From Deltaproteobacteria bacterium (GTDB lineage Bacteria; Desulfobacterota; Desulfobacteria; Desulfobacterales; Desulfatirhabdiaceae): a stretch of 64,000 nt of DNA. The stretch is from the NCBI GenBank assembly GCA_016219185.1, contig JACRBZ010000054.1, positions 1-64,000 on the forward strand, read 5' to 3'. The translations under genes were made by a program, and so were the position numbers. The first letter of the stretch is position 1; each line of letters begins with the position of its first letter. Shown one piece after another: positions 16,341 to 25,834 of the stretch. Under the pieces are notes generated by a model, which worked only from the letters and a program-made list of their open reading frames with translations, made no database searches and was not told the DNA's origin.

Positions 16341-18110
16341 CTACGGCGCAACAAGGAACAACTGAATGTACCGGGGATTCAGATCCGCTTCTGAAACCGC
16401 TCCCAAATCAGCTTCCAGTTCCGCGAAAAGGCGCTCCATTTCCGGTCCAGATCGCTCAGTCAGTTCACTGGAAGTCCATCCTGTTTTTTCAGACAGCCAG
16501 CGTAAAAAAGACGATTTCATCGCTTTTTTGATTCTTCCGGGCTTTGCAGACTCCGGTTTTCCACGTTTTCCAAAGAGTTCGCGAAAAAACAAGATAAAGC
16601 TGTCCATGGGGATGGGTACGCTTTCTGGAGCCAGGCCGATATGACACTGGGCCCAGCGGGTCAGGATGAGATTTTTATAGGAAAGGTTCTGCCTGGAAGG
16701 GACGGACTGCAAAAACAGGGTCTGATCATCCGTCATTGCCCCAAGGATCTGGTCAAACCGGACAATCTGATCAAAAAGGATTTGGGTCGCCTGGATATCT
16801 TCAAGAGATCGAAATTCCCTGTAGAGAACACCCGTTTGATAATTATCGAAAAACAAGGGCTTTTTTATTAGCAAACCGCCCAAAACGCCGAGCCACGCTT
16901 CTCCCCAAAAACCCAGCGGTAATTTTTCAGCCATGAACCAGCTTTGTTTCACCCATCCCTGAGCCTGCCATTTCAGTTCCAGGGCTGCGCCATAACCCAC
17001 GCGAAAAATCCCCGACAGCAACCGGGAACGAATCAGAGAAGCACTCCGAACCACATCCAGGGGCTTTGCCGAAAGACGCTCCAGTCCGATGGACAAATAT
17101 CCGACGGCTTTCTTGACAACTTCCTCAATATCCGCTTTGGATGCAACCTGTTTTTGATCCGCCACCACCAGTTGATTGATCAAGGATGCCAGTTCCGCCT
17201 GAATTTCCGGTAATATGCGATCCTGTTCCAAGGCTTTTAGAGATCGGACGAACAGATTATCAGCATCCAATAATCCGGAGGCATAGGAGGGAACCGGAAG
17301 ATGCGACTCCTGGCTTCTTTTTTTGGAAATGATCCGTTTGGGAATAGCCTCCGGCTTCAATGGCTGATACACCCCAATGGCCTCGTCAAAAGGAAGAAAC
17401 CCTTTTTCAGCCATTCGAATATTTCGGATTCGCCAGGCTTCTTCTTCAGTTTCAGTCGGGAGGATTGTCCGGGTTTCCAGCATCACGTTCTGATACTGAA
17501 TCGGGTCCTCAGAATAGAGTTTTTCCAGAAACCGGGTAATAAACGTATAGCGTTCCTCGTCCGTATCCGATGCATCAGTTTCATCTTTAGAAAATGCCAT
17601 ATCAACGGATTCCGGCAGGAATCGAAAATACACCATGTTATCTATCGTCATGAACGCATCCGGAATATCCGCCGGTTCTTCGTCCGGTTCCAGAACCCGT
17701 ATCTGGATGTTTCTGAAAAGATACCATTCGATGAATTCAGTCTCTTCGTTTTGAAACCACCGGAGAAAACGATCGGGGTCTGCCAGAAATCTCAGGTTCA
17801 GCCACCGGGTCAGAGAACGGATTTCGATCCGATCACCTTTCCAGGTCGCCATGTCCAGCATGAAATCCCATTGCGCATTCGAAGCCAGCCCCAGAAGCGG
17901 CAGACTGTCCTCAGGTCCGATATCCTGAACCAGAAAAAACAGATCTGTTTCCGGAATGGAATGAACCAGGGCTGCCGGTTGCCGGGCATTCAGGATAACA
18001 TCCATGGCCTTTTCCGCCGACAGCGACAGCGCCATCCTGCGCAACTCGCCTAATTCCGTAATGGCCTGCTGAATGGACGTCGCAGACGTTTTTTTCGGGT
18101 GATTCATCAT
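16341..18110 (-). CDS. DUF6178 family protein
   Basis: 589-residue soluble protein matching, as I recall it, the DUF6178 family of sulfate-reducing and related Desulfobacterota. It is mostly helical and has an N-terminal segment (LVHSIPETDLFFLVQDIG), several acidic surface stretches (DETDASDTDEERY) and a long C-terminal helical region. No catalytic motif is visible and the function is unknown. The start is supported by AGGATGAA before ATGATG. It sits between two unrelated genes and appears monocistronic. Confidence 0.75.
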   Translation of the reverse strand: MMNHPKKTSATSIQQAITELGELRRMALSLSAEKAMDVILNARQPAALVHSIPETDLFFLVQDIGPEDSLPLLGLASNAQWDFMLDMATWKGDRIEIRSLTRWLNLRFLADPDRFLRWFQNEETEFIEWYLFRNIQIRVLEPDEEPADIPDAFMTIDNMVYFRFLPESVDMAFSKDETDASDTDEERYTFITRFLEKLYSEDPIQYQNVMLETRTILPTETEEEAWRIRNIRMAEKGFLPFDEAIGVYQPLKPEAIPKRIISKKRSQESHLPVPSYASGLLDADNLFVRSLKALEQDRILPEIQAELASLINQLVVADQKQVASKADIEEVVKKAVGYLSIGLERLSAKPLDVVRSASLIRSRLLSGIFRVGYGAALELKWQAQGWVKQSWFMAEKLPLGFWGEAWLGVLGGLLIKKPLFFDNYQTGVLYREFRSLEDIQATQILFDQIVRFDQILGAMTDDQTLFLQSVPSRQNLSYKNLILTRWAQCHIGLAPESVPIPMDSFILFFRELFGKRGKPESAKPGRIKKAMKSSFLRWLSEKTGWTSSELTERSGPEMERLFAELEADLGAVSEADLNPRYIQLFLVAP

Positions 18111-18188
18111 TTCATCCTGTCATGAAGAAGAATTGAAATATCCAACCACGTATGGTGGCCTCAATGATGTCCGGTAAGGCATGAATTT

Positions 18189-19496
18189 TCATGCAGGATG
18201 ATGGTTATCCGAAGTCATGAGCATTTCGATTTCTTCGGCTTCTACAGGGATGTCTTTCATCAGATCCACCGGCCCGTCAGTGGTGATCACGATATCATTT
18301 TCAATCCGAATGCCGATACCTTCTTCCCGGATATAGATTCCTGGCTCAACGGTAAACACCATTCCAGCCTCAAAAAAACGGTACCGGTTTCCATAATCAT
18401 GGACGTTCAGACCCAGATGATGAGACGTTCCGTGCATGAAAAACTTCTTGTAGGCTGGCGTGTTAACAGATTGATTGTGAATGTCGGTTAACGTCAAAAG
18501 TCCCAGATCAACCAGTTCCTTTTCCATCAAAAGCCCCACAGCTTTCTGATACTCAGTCAGCGTGTTGCCCGGAATCAGCATGGCCGTGGCTGCTTTCTGT
18601 ACCCGCAGGACCGCATTATAAACCGCCTTTTGCCTCGGGCTGAACCTGCCACTAACCGGAACCGTCCGCGTCAGATCCGATGCATAACCCGCGTATTCAG
18701 CCCCAAAGTCCATCAGCAGCAACTCCCCGTCCCGGCACTGCCGGTCATTGTTTTCATAGTGAAGAATGCAGGCGCTCGCCCCCGAGGCGATAATTGACGG
18801 ATAGGCAGGACCCCGGGATCGGTTCATTAGAAATTCATGGATGATTTCAGCTTCGACCTCAAATTCCCACACCCCCGGCCGAATAAAGCGCAATAGCCGG
18901 CGAAACGCTTTTTCGGTGATATGACAGGCTTTTTGAATCAGATCCGTCTCCATCCGCGATTTGATGGCCCGAAGTGTATGCATGATAGGAGCCAGCCGTT
19001 CATAATGATGGAGGGGATATTTGTCCATGCATTCTTTCAAAAACCGCTGGTCCCGAGTTTCCACGGCGACTTCCGCACGCAGATGCTCGTTGGTGTTCAA
19101 ATAGATCGTTTCGGATTCGATGACCAGGGTCCGGAACACGGCTTCAAATTCCCGGGTCCAGTAAACGGTTTGAATTCCGGATATAGCGGTTGCCTGTTCC
19201 TGGGTATATTTGGATCCTTCCCAGATCGCAATGAGTTCGCTGGTCTCGCGGACAAACAGGATTTCCCGGTGTTTTTCCTCCTGGACGTCCGGACATACCA
19301 CCAGGATCGTTTCCTCCTGGTCAATGCCGCAGAGGTAAAATATATCGGAATGCTGGACAAATGTCAGCCTGCCATCGGCGCTGGTCGGCATCACGTCGCT
19401 AGAATGAAACACGGAAATGGAATTAGGCTTGAGCCGAGCTTTCAGGTGGTTGCGGTGTTCAACAAACAGGGATGGATCAATGGGAGAATATCTCAT
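18189..19496 (-). CDS. pepP: Xaa-Pro aminopeptidase (M24B)
   Basis: Metallopeptidase removing N-terminal residues next to proline, about 435 residues. The N-terminal creatinase-like domain contains RLTFVQHSDIFYLCGID. The pita-bread catalytic domain has the metal-binding residues expected for aminopeptidase P: LLMDFGAEYAGYASDLTRT (two Asp), HGTSHHLGLNVHD (His), VEPGIYI and GIRIENDIV (two Glu). I chose the ATG at 19496, since longer frames run into trxB, which ends only 10 bases upstream at 19507. The two are probably co-transcribed. Confidence 0.9.
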   Translation of the reverse strand: MRYSPIDPSLFVEHRNHLKARLKPNSISVFHSSDVMPTSADGRLTFVQHSDIFYLCGIDQEETILVVCPDVQEEKHREILFVRETSELIAIWEGSKYTQEQATAISGIQTVYWTREFEAVFRTLVIESETIYLNTNEHLRAEVAVETRDQRFLKECMDKYPLHHYERLAPIMHTLRAIKSRMETDLIQKACHITEKAFRRLLRFIRPGVWEFEVEAEIIHEFLMNRSRGPAYPSIIASGASACILHYENNDRQCRDGELLLMDFGAEYAGYASDLTRTVPVSGRFSPRQKAVYNAVLRVQKAATAMLIPGNTLTEYQKAVGLLMEKELVDLGLLTLTDIHNQSVNTPAYKKFFMHGTSHHLGLNVHDYGNRYRFFEAGMVFTVEPGIYIREEGIGIRIENDIVITTDGPVDLMKDIPVEAEEIEMLMTSDNHHPA

Positions 19497-19506
19497 TGGC
19501 CACGAC

Positions 19507-20469
19507 CTACACCAGTTGGCAGGAATCGGATTCCGCCGCTTTCTTGTTTTCCACATAATGGGCCGCGGCAAGGGCGGCCGTACAGCCATCCGAAGCAGCG
19601 ATCACAATCTGCCGGGCGTATTTCTGGCGAAGATCTCCGATCACAAAAATTCCGGAAATATTGGTTTCACATTTTTCATCGGTGACCACATACCCGTTGG
19701 CATCCATTTTAATTCCCGCCGGCACCAACTGGTTGTTGGGGCTGAAGCCAACGAAAATAAACACCCCGTCTGTTGCCAGGTCTTGATGCCGGCCGGTTTT
19801 GACATTCTTCAATTCGATGGATGAAACACCCTGCTCATTGGCCTTGATCTCAACGGGGATGGAATCCCAGATCATCTCGATCTTGCATTCCGCCTTGATC
19901 CGCTGCTGCAGAATCTTGCTGGCGCGAAGCGCATCCCGGCGGTGAACAATGTAGACCTGCCTGGCCAGTTTGGCCAGATAAAGCGATTCTTCGGCCGCGC
20001 TGTCTCCGCCGCCAATCACCACAACGGTTTTATTTCTGAAGAAAAACCCGTCACAGACCGCGCAATAGGACACGCCCTGGCCATAGTACTCGGCTTCCCC
20101 CGGAATGTTCAGCTTGTGGGAGCTGCCGCCGGTCCCCAGAATCACGGCATAAGCTTTAAGAACGGAACCATCATCCAGATGCACCGAATGGTATTCCAGC
20201 CCCGGCTCGACTTCCTTGACTTCCGAATACACGATTTCCAGTCCATAAGACAGCGCATGCTGGTGAAACTGCATGGATAGACCGGGGCCGCCGATTCGCT
20301 CGATCCCCGGATAATTTTCAATTTCTCCGGACATGGTCATCTGACCGCCGGGTGCGCCTTTTTCGATCAAAACGGTTTTAAGCGCTGCCCGCATGGCGTA
20401 AATTCCCGCAGAAAAGCCTCCGGGCCCGCCGCCAACAATAATCAGATCATAAATTTCACTGGTTGACAC
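19507..20469 (-). CDS. trxB: thioredoxin reductase
   Basis: 320-residue FAD/NADPH-dependent reductase of thioredoxin. FAD-binding GGGPGGFSAGIYA at the start, redox-active CAVC (C136/C139), the NADPH motif VIGGGDSAAEESLYLA with HRRDALRAS, and C-terminal GIFVIGDLR. I chose the GTG at 20469 because AAGGAG lies 6 bases before it and the protein then begins at the usual distance from the FAD motif; a longer frame adds about 59 unrelated residues. The 5' end overlaps the small Cys-rich gene upstream by 14 bases, implying translational coupling. Confidence 0.94.
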   Translation of the reverse strand: MSTSEIYDLIIVGGGPGGFSAGIYAMRAALKTVLIEKGAPGGQMTMSGEIENYPGIERIGGPGLSMQFHQHALSYGLEIVYSEVKEVEPGLEYHSVHLDDGSVLKAYAVILGTGGSSHKLNIPGEAEYYGQGVSYCAVCDGFFFRNKTVVVIGGGDSAAEESLYLAKLARQVYIVHRRDALRASKILQQRIKAECKIEMIWDSIPVEIKANEQGVSSIELKNVKTGRHQDLATDGVFIFVGFSPNNQLVPAGIKMDANGYVVTDEKCETNISGIFVIGDLRQKYARQIVIAASDGCTAALAAAHYVENKKAAESDSCQLV

Positions 20470-20653
20470 AACGATCTCCTTCCTCTGAGCTTTCAGCTTC
20501 CTTTTCCGCCGCTCCCCGGCAGACATGGCAACGGTCTTCCCCGCACCTCTGACAGGAGAAACAGTCCTTGCAGGGATGTTTCCTGAATCTTTCAGGATTA
20601 AAGACCGGCACAAAAATCTTGCCCGGCAATCCGGGGTGGCTGACAAACGGCAT
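20456..20653 (-). CDS. small Cys-rich protein coupled to trxB
   Basis: 65-residue soluble protein with cysteines at positions 28, 31, 34, 37, 42 and 45 (CKDCFSCQRC then CHVC), a spacing suited to a zinc or iron-sulfur site. The N-terminus reads MPFVSHPGLPGKIFVP and the tail is highly charged. I believe similar proteins occur beside trxB in other Desulfobacterota, but cannot confirm that here. Its stop lies inside trxB, with the trxB ribosome-binding site inside this frame, so the two are translationally linked. It may be an electron-transfer partner or metal-binding accessory of the thioredoxin system; this is inference. Confidence 0.6.
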   Translation of the reverse strand: MPFVSHPGLPGKIFVPVFNPERFRKHPCKDCFSCQRCGEDRCHVCRGAAEKEAESSEEGDRCVNQ

Positions 20654-20731
20654 GGCGCCTTCCTTTTTCTCTATCCTGCGACCCGCAACGCTGCCGCGGA
20701 TTTCAAGCTTTAAAGCCTCTCGTTTCCCGTT

Positions 20732-21460
20732 TCAATTCGACAGCATGGGCATTTTACTCTGCGTTAATGTATATCCTTCGGGAACGGAAAAGAGAGATTT
20801 GTCCAAAGACTTTTTCTCGATTTTTTTCAATGTAGTGGTTGAGGTCCCTTTCATGATGTTCATGACCATCTGAACCGGAAATCCATCCAGTTGGCCCATC
20901 ATTCCGGCAATATTCATCTGCTTCATCATAGGATTCTCTTCAAAAATGCTGGAGATTTTTTTACCGATCTCCTTGACTTCTTCATACCCCTTGACATCTT
21001 TTGACAGCCAGTATTCACTGTTCATCATCATGCCGGAAACCAGGTATTTCTGGCAGTTATAGCCGGCAATCTGCCGGGTTTCCTGGGTGGGCGTCACCTG
21101 TATATTGCCCATCATGTTTTTCATCATCTGTTGCGGCATTTGACCTTTTTCGCCTTTCATTTCAGGCGGCTTCCCCATTTCCGCCATATTGATCTGCTGA
21201 TAGGTCTTGGCTTGCGGATTGATATGATACATGATCTTGGTGTCGAAATTCATGATGGTAATCTGGCCTTCTCTTTCGGTTCGGGAAGCATACGCCGTAA
21301 GATATGTTTTAATGATCCTGGTTTCATCCGGCCGTCCCGGCATTCCCTTGGTCTCCAGATCCGATTCCCAGTAAAGATCCGCCATGGCGACAGATGACAT
21401 CATCATACCCAGAATAATTGAAAACAACGACAACCTTAGCATCAAACCGACTTTTTTCAT
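20732..21460 (-). CDS. DUF4412-type exported protein
   Basis: 242-residue protein with a signal peptide (hydrophobic stretch ending VAMADLYWES), so it is periplasmic or outer-membrane linked. The mature domain fits the DUF4412 pattern, a lipoprotein-carrier-like beta sheet: strands such as ITIMNFDTKIMYHINPQAKTY and then the IAGYNCQKYLVS turn, with a Met-rich stretch in the middle. GGAGG lies 6 bases before the chosen ATG at 21460; a longer frame begins 16 codons earlier without signal-peptide logic. Function unknown. Confidence 0.75.
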   Translation of the reverse strand: MKKVGLMLRLSLFSIILGMMMSSVAMADLYWESDLETKGMPGRPDETRIIKTYLTAYASRTEREGQITIMNFDTKIMYHINPQAKTYQQINMAEMGKPPEMKGEKGQMPQQMMKNMMGNIQVTPTQETRQIAGYNCQKYLVSGMMMNSEYWLSKDVKGYEEVKEIGKKISSIFEENPMMKQMNIAGMMGQLDGFPVQMVMNIMKGTSTTTLKKIEKKSLDKSLFSVPEGYTLTQSKMPMLSN

Positions 21461-21610
21461 GTAACGCCTCCTGTGTGGGTTCATTTTGTCAAAACACGTA
21501 CAAGACAATCAAACGGTTAACAAATACTATACCGGCATGGACTTATCAAGGAAAAGTGGAGATTTTGCCGGACACCTTCACACAGGTCCCCATGAAGGAT
21601 AAAAAAATCT

Positions 21611-21640
21611 ATATCTTACCCTACCCATGTGATAAGATAT
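21611..21640. repeat. short inverted repeat between DUF4412 and CBS genes
   Basis: ATATCTTACC (21611-21620) faces GATAAGATAT (21631-21640) with one G-U type mismatch and a 10-base loop. It is followed on the plus strand by TTTTGCATTTTTT. It may be an operator in the divergent gap or a weak terminator-like hairpin; position alone does not decide. Confidence 0.35.
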
Positions 21641-21748
21641 GCTGTTTTGCATTTTTTAATAAAGTAACAACGGATTAGACTGTGTCCAGTCAGAGCATAA
21701 AGACTTTTTCAGTATCACACCCCATTTGTCCTGACACGGAGGTAAAGA

Positions 21749-22303
21749 GTGAAAACGTACCTGGTTAAGGATTTGATGATTCCGTTGACGGAATACGCCA
21801 CAGTGGACGAAGACGCCACGCTGTTTGATGCGGTCATGGCGCTTGAAAAGGCACAGATGGCTTTTGACCACGGCCGGTATCATCACCGGGCAATCCTGAT
21901 CCTTAATAAAGAGGGGAAGGTTATCGGGAAACTCAGTCAGATCGATGTCCTTCGGGCGCTTGAGCCTAAATACGCCGAGATGCAAGGCAGTGACGGCCTT
22001 GGCCGCTATGGATTCAGCAAAAAATTTATGAAATCCATGCTCATTCAATATCACCTCTGGGAAAGTCCTCTGAAAGACATCTGTCATAAGGCCGGAGAAA
22101 AGCGGGTTATGGATTTCATGTACGCCCCCACGGAAGGTGAATATGTCTCAGTGGAAGCCACGCTGGATGAGGCCATTCATCAGCTTGTTCTGGGACAGCA
22201 TCAATCCCTTCTGGTGACACAAGACAATGAAATCGCCGGCATTCTAAGGCTTACCGATGTGTTTGCCGCTGTTTTCCATGTCATGAAACAATGCAGTATT
22301 TAG
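21749..22303 (+). CDS. CBS-domain protein
   Basis: 184-residue protein made of a pair of CBS motifs. The first is KDLMIPLTEYATVDEDATLFDAVMAL in segments with AILILNKEGKVIGKLSQIDVLRAL; the second is MDFMYAPTEGEYVSVEATLDEAIHQL with SLLVTQDNEIAGILRLTDVF. Such pairs bind adenine nucleotides and regulate partner proteins. The GTG start has GGAGGT five bases upstream. It stands alone, without a fused effector domain, so its partner is unknown. An insertion between the two motifs (residues about 75-115) carries a predicted helix. Confidence 0.82.
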   Translation: MKTYLVKDLMIPLTEYATVDEDATLFDAVMALEKAQMAFDHGRYHHRAILILNKEGKVIGKLSQIDVLRALEPKYAEMQGSDGLGRYGFSKKFMKSMLIQYHLWESPLKDICHKAGEKRVMDFMYAPTEGEYVSVEATLDEAIHQLVLGQHQSLLVTQDNEIAGILRLTDVFAAVFHVMKQCSI

Positions 22304-22413
22304 AGCCATCCTGGGATACCAGGGTTCCCGATCAAGTTGCACCAAAGGGGCTTACCTGGCCCAATGGATTTGACCTCCGGCACATGACTTCTATCAATTA
22401 AAAGGTAAGGGAA

Positions 22414-23838
22414 ATGAAACAGATTGAAAACCTGATTGCAAGAATTGCACAGCGGATCAACATCAACCTTAGAGAACTGAATTTCGACCTGACCCCCTAT
22501 ATTCAGAATGTGCTTCCGCTTGGACAACTTGCCAAATTCTATGCCTTTTACGGCATTACCCCGCATCACCCTCTGAATTTTCACTTCAGCCATTCCAACC
22601 TGGCCGGCAGCTATTTTCTGGGAAAATGCCGGGTGGATCACTCAGTGCTTTATAAAAGCGACATCCGCGGCGATGAGCTGAAGCGAAAAGACGATGTTTT
22701 TTCCTTTGGAACCCACAAGATTCCCGTTTATGAAGACGAATGCATTCAGATCCGGGACAGCTTTCTCATCAAAACCCTGGTTCACAATTATTCCCACGAC
22801 CCGGAAAGCCTGGAAACTTTTTTTATTAATGACACCATGTCCATGCATTATGCCAATATTCATGGGTCTCCGACCGAAGGCTGTTTTCTGGGGACCTTCA
22901 GCACCGTTGATCTGACAACTGCCCACGACTGCGTGATCGGACGGTTTTCCTATATTCAGGTCGGAGAAATATCCCATATTCATGTCGAACCTGGAACCAT
23001 CTGGATCAAAAAAGGCGATGCCTTTAATTTTCTCTACCGGTATCCACGCCAGGCCCTGGATTGGTATGTCAATTTCAAACTCGGCGAAGGTCCCCCCCGA
23101 GGCATTATCATGGATTTTGTGCAAGAAAGAAAACCGGATTTTAAACGTGTTTTTGATGAGATTCATCTGGAACTGCCGATATCCATCCCCTCTGGGGCTT
23201 CCGTGGATCGATTTGCCGTTATCAAGAAAAAAACCCGAATCAGTGAAAACGTCCTGGTCGCCCAGCGCGCCTACATTCAAAATTCATTTCTGGGCAAGGG
23301 CGCCAATGCCCAGGAAAACTGTTATATCGTAAACTCCCACCTTGATGGTTACGACGTCACTGCTCATGGGGCAAAAATCATTGAGGCCCGACTGGGGAAG
23401 AAGGTTTTTGTAGGATTTAATTCCTTTTTAAGAGGCACTCCGGAATACCCACTGACCATCGGTGAAGAAAGCATTGTGATGCCGCATACCATTATTGATC
23501 TGGTAGAGCCGATTTCCATTCCTTCCGGCCATCTGGTCTGGGGCTATATCAGCAATGCAGATGATTTAAAAACGCACAGTCTCCCTCTGGAAGAATTTTC
23601 AAAAATCAAGGATGGCCTGATGATGGGAGAACTGCTGTTTGAAGGTGACGGAGAACAGTTTGTGGAAGGATTTCAAAACCGCATCGAGCATATTCTGGAA
23701 GCCAACGGCGCCTATTTTGACGGCAGGCACAACCGGGGACATGCCCAGCAGAATCAGAACATTTCCTTTAATACCATTCAGCCCTACCCTGACGGTGAGC
23801 TTGAGGGACTGTATCCGACCATTTCGATACTTCCTTAA
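22414..23838 (+). CDS. left-handed beta-helix (hexapeptide-repeat) protein
   Basis: 474-residue protein with a C-terminal half rich in imperfect hexapeptide turns (for example VLVAQRAYIQNSFLGKGANA and NCYIVNSHLDGYDVT), the fold of LpxA-like acyl- and acetyltransferases. The N-terminal 200 residues are aromatic- and His-rich and unassigned (HFSHSNLAGSYFLGKCRVDHSV, split by loops). I do not know the substrate; a nucleotidyl- or acetyltransferase role on cell-envelope sugars is a guess. AAGGTAAGGGA precedes the ATG. The next gene follows after 20 bases. Confidence 0.65.
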   Translation: MKQIENLIARIAQRININLRELNFDLTPYIQNVLPLGQLAKFYAFYGITPHHPLNFHFSHSNLAGSYFLGKCRVDHSVLYKSDIRGDELKRKDDVFSFGTHKIPVYEDECIQIRDSFLIKTLVHNYSHDPESLETFFINDTMSMHYANIHGSPTEGCFLGTFSTVDLTTAHDCVIGRFSYIQVGEISHIHVEPGTIWIKKGDAFNFLYRYPRQALDWYVNFKLGEGPPRGIIMDFVQERKPDFKRVFDEIHLELPISIPSGASVDRFAVIKKKTRISENVLVAQRAYIQNSFLGKGANAQENCYIVNSHLDGYDVTAHGAKIIEARLGKKVFVGFNSFLRGTPEYPLTIGEESIVMPHTIIDLVEPISIPSGHLVWGYISNADDLKTHSLPLEEFSKIKDGLMMGELLFEGDGEQFVEGFQNRIEHILEANGAYFDGRHNRGHAQQNQNISFNTIQPYPDGELEGLYPTISILP

Positions 23839-23858
23839 CAGAGATATAGCGTTCGTTG

Positions 23859-24785
23859 ATGAAGAAATCCCTCCGTTTCCAGTCTGTTCTGATGATTTTA
23901 CTCCATATTTGTCTGCTTCTCTTGCTGCTATGGGCCGCAACTGTTCCCTTGGAGCAAATTCAACAATATGCTACTGACAATATCGGAGAGATCGGGAACA
24001 GAGTTGCCTTTCAGGAAAACCTTGTTCAGATGGGAACCCTGTTATGGAGCGCGATCGTTTTCACCGCTGCAATCGGATTTGCTACCCCTCTGTTAATCTC
24101 CCGCTGGGTTCTAAACCCCATTCTTTCCATCCGCAATACCATCCGCCAGGCCAGCCGGGGAGATCTGGAAGCACGGGTTCAGGTTCAATCCGGAAAAGAA
24201 TTTGAAGCGCTTGCAAATGAACTCAATCGCATGATGGAGCATCGAAAACAGGAACAAGCGCGAATGCTGGACATTAACCGCGCGTTGTCCGCCATCTCCG
24301 CCTGCCGTCATGTGATGATTTATGAAACCGATGAAAAGCAACTGATTCAGGAAATCTGCCGAATCCTTGTTGATATCGGCACATACCGAATGGCGTGGAT
24401 CGGTTATGCCGAAGATGACCCGCACGGAAACGTGATTCCGGCAGCGCTGGCCGGATATCAGAACGAGAGCCCGAATGCAGTTCCTGCATCCTGGACGGAT
24501 ACGGCGTTCAGCCCGGCTGCCAGAGCCGTTCGAAACAGGCATTCAGCCATCATCAGCGATGTTTTTGGCGACCCCTTGTTTTCCCCTTTGCAGGCCGAAG
24601 CAACCCGGCACGGATTTGCTTCCATTATTGCACTGCCGCTTTCAGCAAATCAGCGGATTCTTGGTGCCCTCACCATATGTGCCGAAAAACCCGGCGCATT
24701 TGAAACAGAGGAGGTTCGGCTTTTGACGGAACTGACCGATGATATGGCCCATGGCATTCATGCCATCCGATACACGGACAAGTAG
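23859..24785 (+). CDS. membrane HAMP-GAF protein without output domain
   Basis: 308-residue sensor-type protein. Two transmembrane segments (about residues 9-28 and 65-85) enclose a short periplasmic part. A HAMP domain follows (RWVLNPILSIRNTIRQASRGDLEARV) and then a GAF domain from about residue 145 to the end (YRMAWIGYAED, IIALPLSANQRILGALTI). It ends where a histidine kinase or cyclase domain would normally begin. It may be a stand-alone regulator or a shortened sensor kinase; no kinase remnant is visible downstream. The ATG at 23859 follows a TTG one codon earlier. Confidence 0.75.
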   Translation: MKKSLRFQSVLMILLHICLLLLLLWAATVPLEQIQQYATDNIGEIGNRVAFQENLVQMGTLLWSAIVFTAAIGFATPLLISRWVLNPILSIRNTIRQASRGDLEARVQVQSGKEFEALANELNRMMEHRKQEQARMLDINRALSAISACRHVMIYETDEKQLIQEICRILVDIGTYRMAWIGYAEDDPHGNVIPAALAGYQNESPNAVPASWTDTAFSPAARAVRNRHSAIISDVFGDPLFSPLQAEATRHGFASIIALPLSANQRILGALTICAEKPGAFETEEVRLLTELTDDMAHGIHAIRYTDK

Positions 24786-24937
24786 AAAGCCCATTACCTG
24801 CTGTTATTTTGAAGAATCGAATTACAATGAATCAGGAAGCCATGATTTCCGGATTCTGACTTCAGTGCGCTGAAAACTTTCTCCAAATATTGTTTTGTTT
24901 CTTGACAAAAATGCAATATTCGGGTTTAAGGCAACCC

Positions 24938-25735
24938 ATGTCAGATTGGATTGCCATCACCATACTCGGAATCATTGAGGGAATCACTGAGTTTCTGCCG
25001 ATTTCCTCAACAGCCCACCTGCTCATTGCCGAACACTGGTTGCCCCATCAAAGCGACCTCTTCAACATTGTTATTCAGAGCGGCGCTGTAATTGCTGTTC
25101 TGCCGCTCTTTCCCGAGCGCCTGCATCAATTTGCCTTTCAGTGGCGACAGAAGTCTACCCAGGATTACGCGTTCAAGCTTCTGACCGCATTCGTCATCAC
25201 AGGCTTCGGCGGTCTTCTGTTAGTCAAGTCCGGGTTCAAGCTGCCGGAAGAACTGTGGCCAATTGCCTGGGCAATGCTATTGGGCGGAATCGGATTTTTA
25301 CTCGTCGAGAATTGGCTTCACGGAAAGAGATCGAAGGGCTCGGTTACCTGGTCGGTCGCGGTGCTTGTGGGCATCGGCCAGTTGGTTGCCGCAGTGTTTC
25401 CAGGCGCGTCCCGTTCAGGCGTAACCATCCTGATGATGCTGATGATGGGCCTGAGCCGTCCGATTGCCACGGAGTTTTCCTTTCTCGTCGGCATTCCGAC
25501 CATGCTGGCCGCCGGTGGACTCAAGATTTTTCAAGCGCTACACCACTTGCAGCCCGGAGCAGCACATGAAAACTGGAGCCTGTTGCTGCTCGGGTTCGTT
25601 GTGTCCTCGCTGGTCTCGTTCATTACGGTCAAGTGGCTGCTGAACTATATTCAAACGCACACCTTCATCGTATTTGGCTGGTATCGCATTGCACTGGCGG
25701 CAGGGATTTTTGGCCTGCTTCTGCTATCCCGATAA
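24938..25735 (+). CDS. uppP: undecaprenyl-diphosphatase
   Basis: BacA/UppP integral membrane phosphatase that recycles the lipid carrier of peptidoglycan and O-antigen synthesis; loss increases bacitracin sensitivity in other bacteria. The two family motifs are present: EGITEFLPISSTAHL near the N-terminus and PGASRSGVTILMMLMMGLSR in the second half, within a protein of 265 residues with about eight hydrophobic helices. I chose the ATG at 24938 (AAGG upstream), since the longer frame adds an unrelated leader. A TTGACA/TTTAAG promoter-like pair occurs at 24902-24930, close to the start. A clear terminator follows. Confidence 0.93.
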   Translation: MSDWIAITILGIIEGITEFLPISSTAHLLIAEHWLPHQSDLFNIVIQSGAVIAVLPLFPERLHQFAFQWRQKSTQDYAFKLLTAFVITGFGGLLLVKSGFKLPEELWPIAWAMLLGGIGFLLVENWLHGKRSKGSVTWSVAVLVGIGQLVAAVFPGASRSGVTILMMLMMGLSRPIATEFSFLVGIPTMLAAGGLKIFQALHHLQPGAAHENWSLLLLGFVVSSLVSFITVKWLLNYIQTHTFIVFGWYRIALAAGIFGLLLLSR

Positions 25736-25762
25736 AGCCTACGAACCGAGGCTTTTGTTTTT
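25734..25762 (+). terminator. intrinsic terminator of uppP
   Basis: AAAGCCT (25734-25740) and AGGCTTT (25749-25755) form a perfect 7-bp stem around an 8-base loop, followed directly by TGTTTTT. The stem begins at the uppP stop codon. Classic rho-independent arrangement. Confidence 0.75.
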
Positions 25763-25834
25763 AAGCCCATCGAAGCTTTTCACAACAGAGCTTTTTCATC
25801 ACTTCCTCCACTCTACGACTGCGACAAAGGGCTG

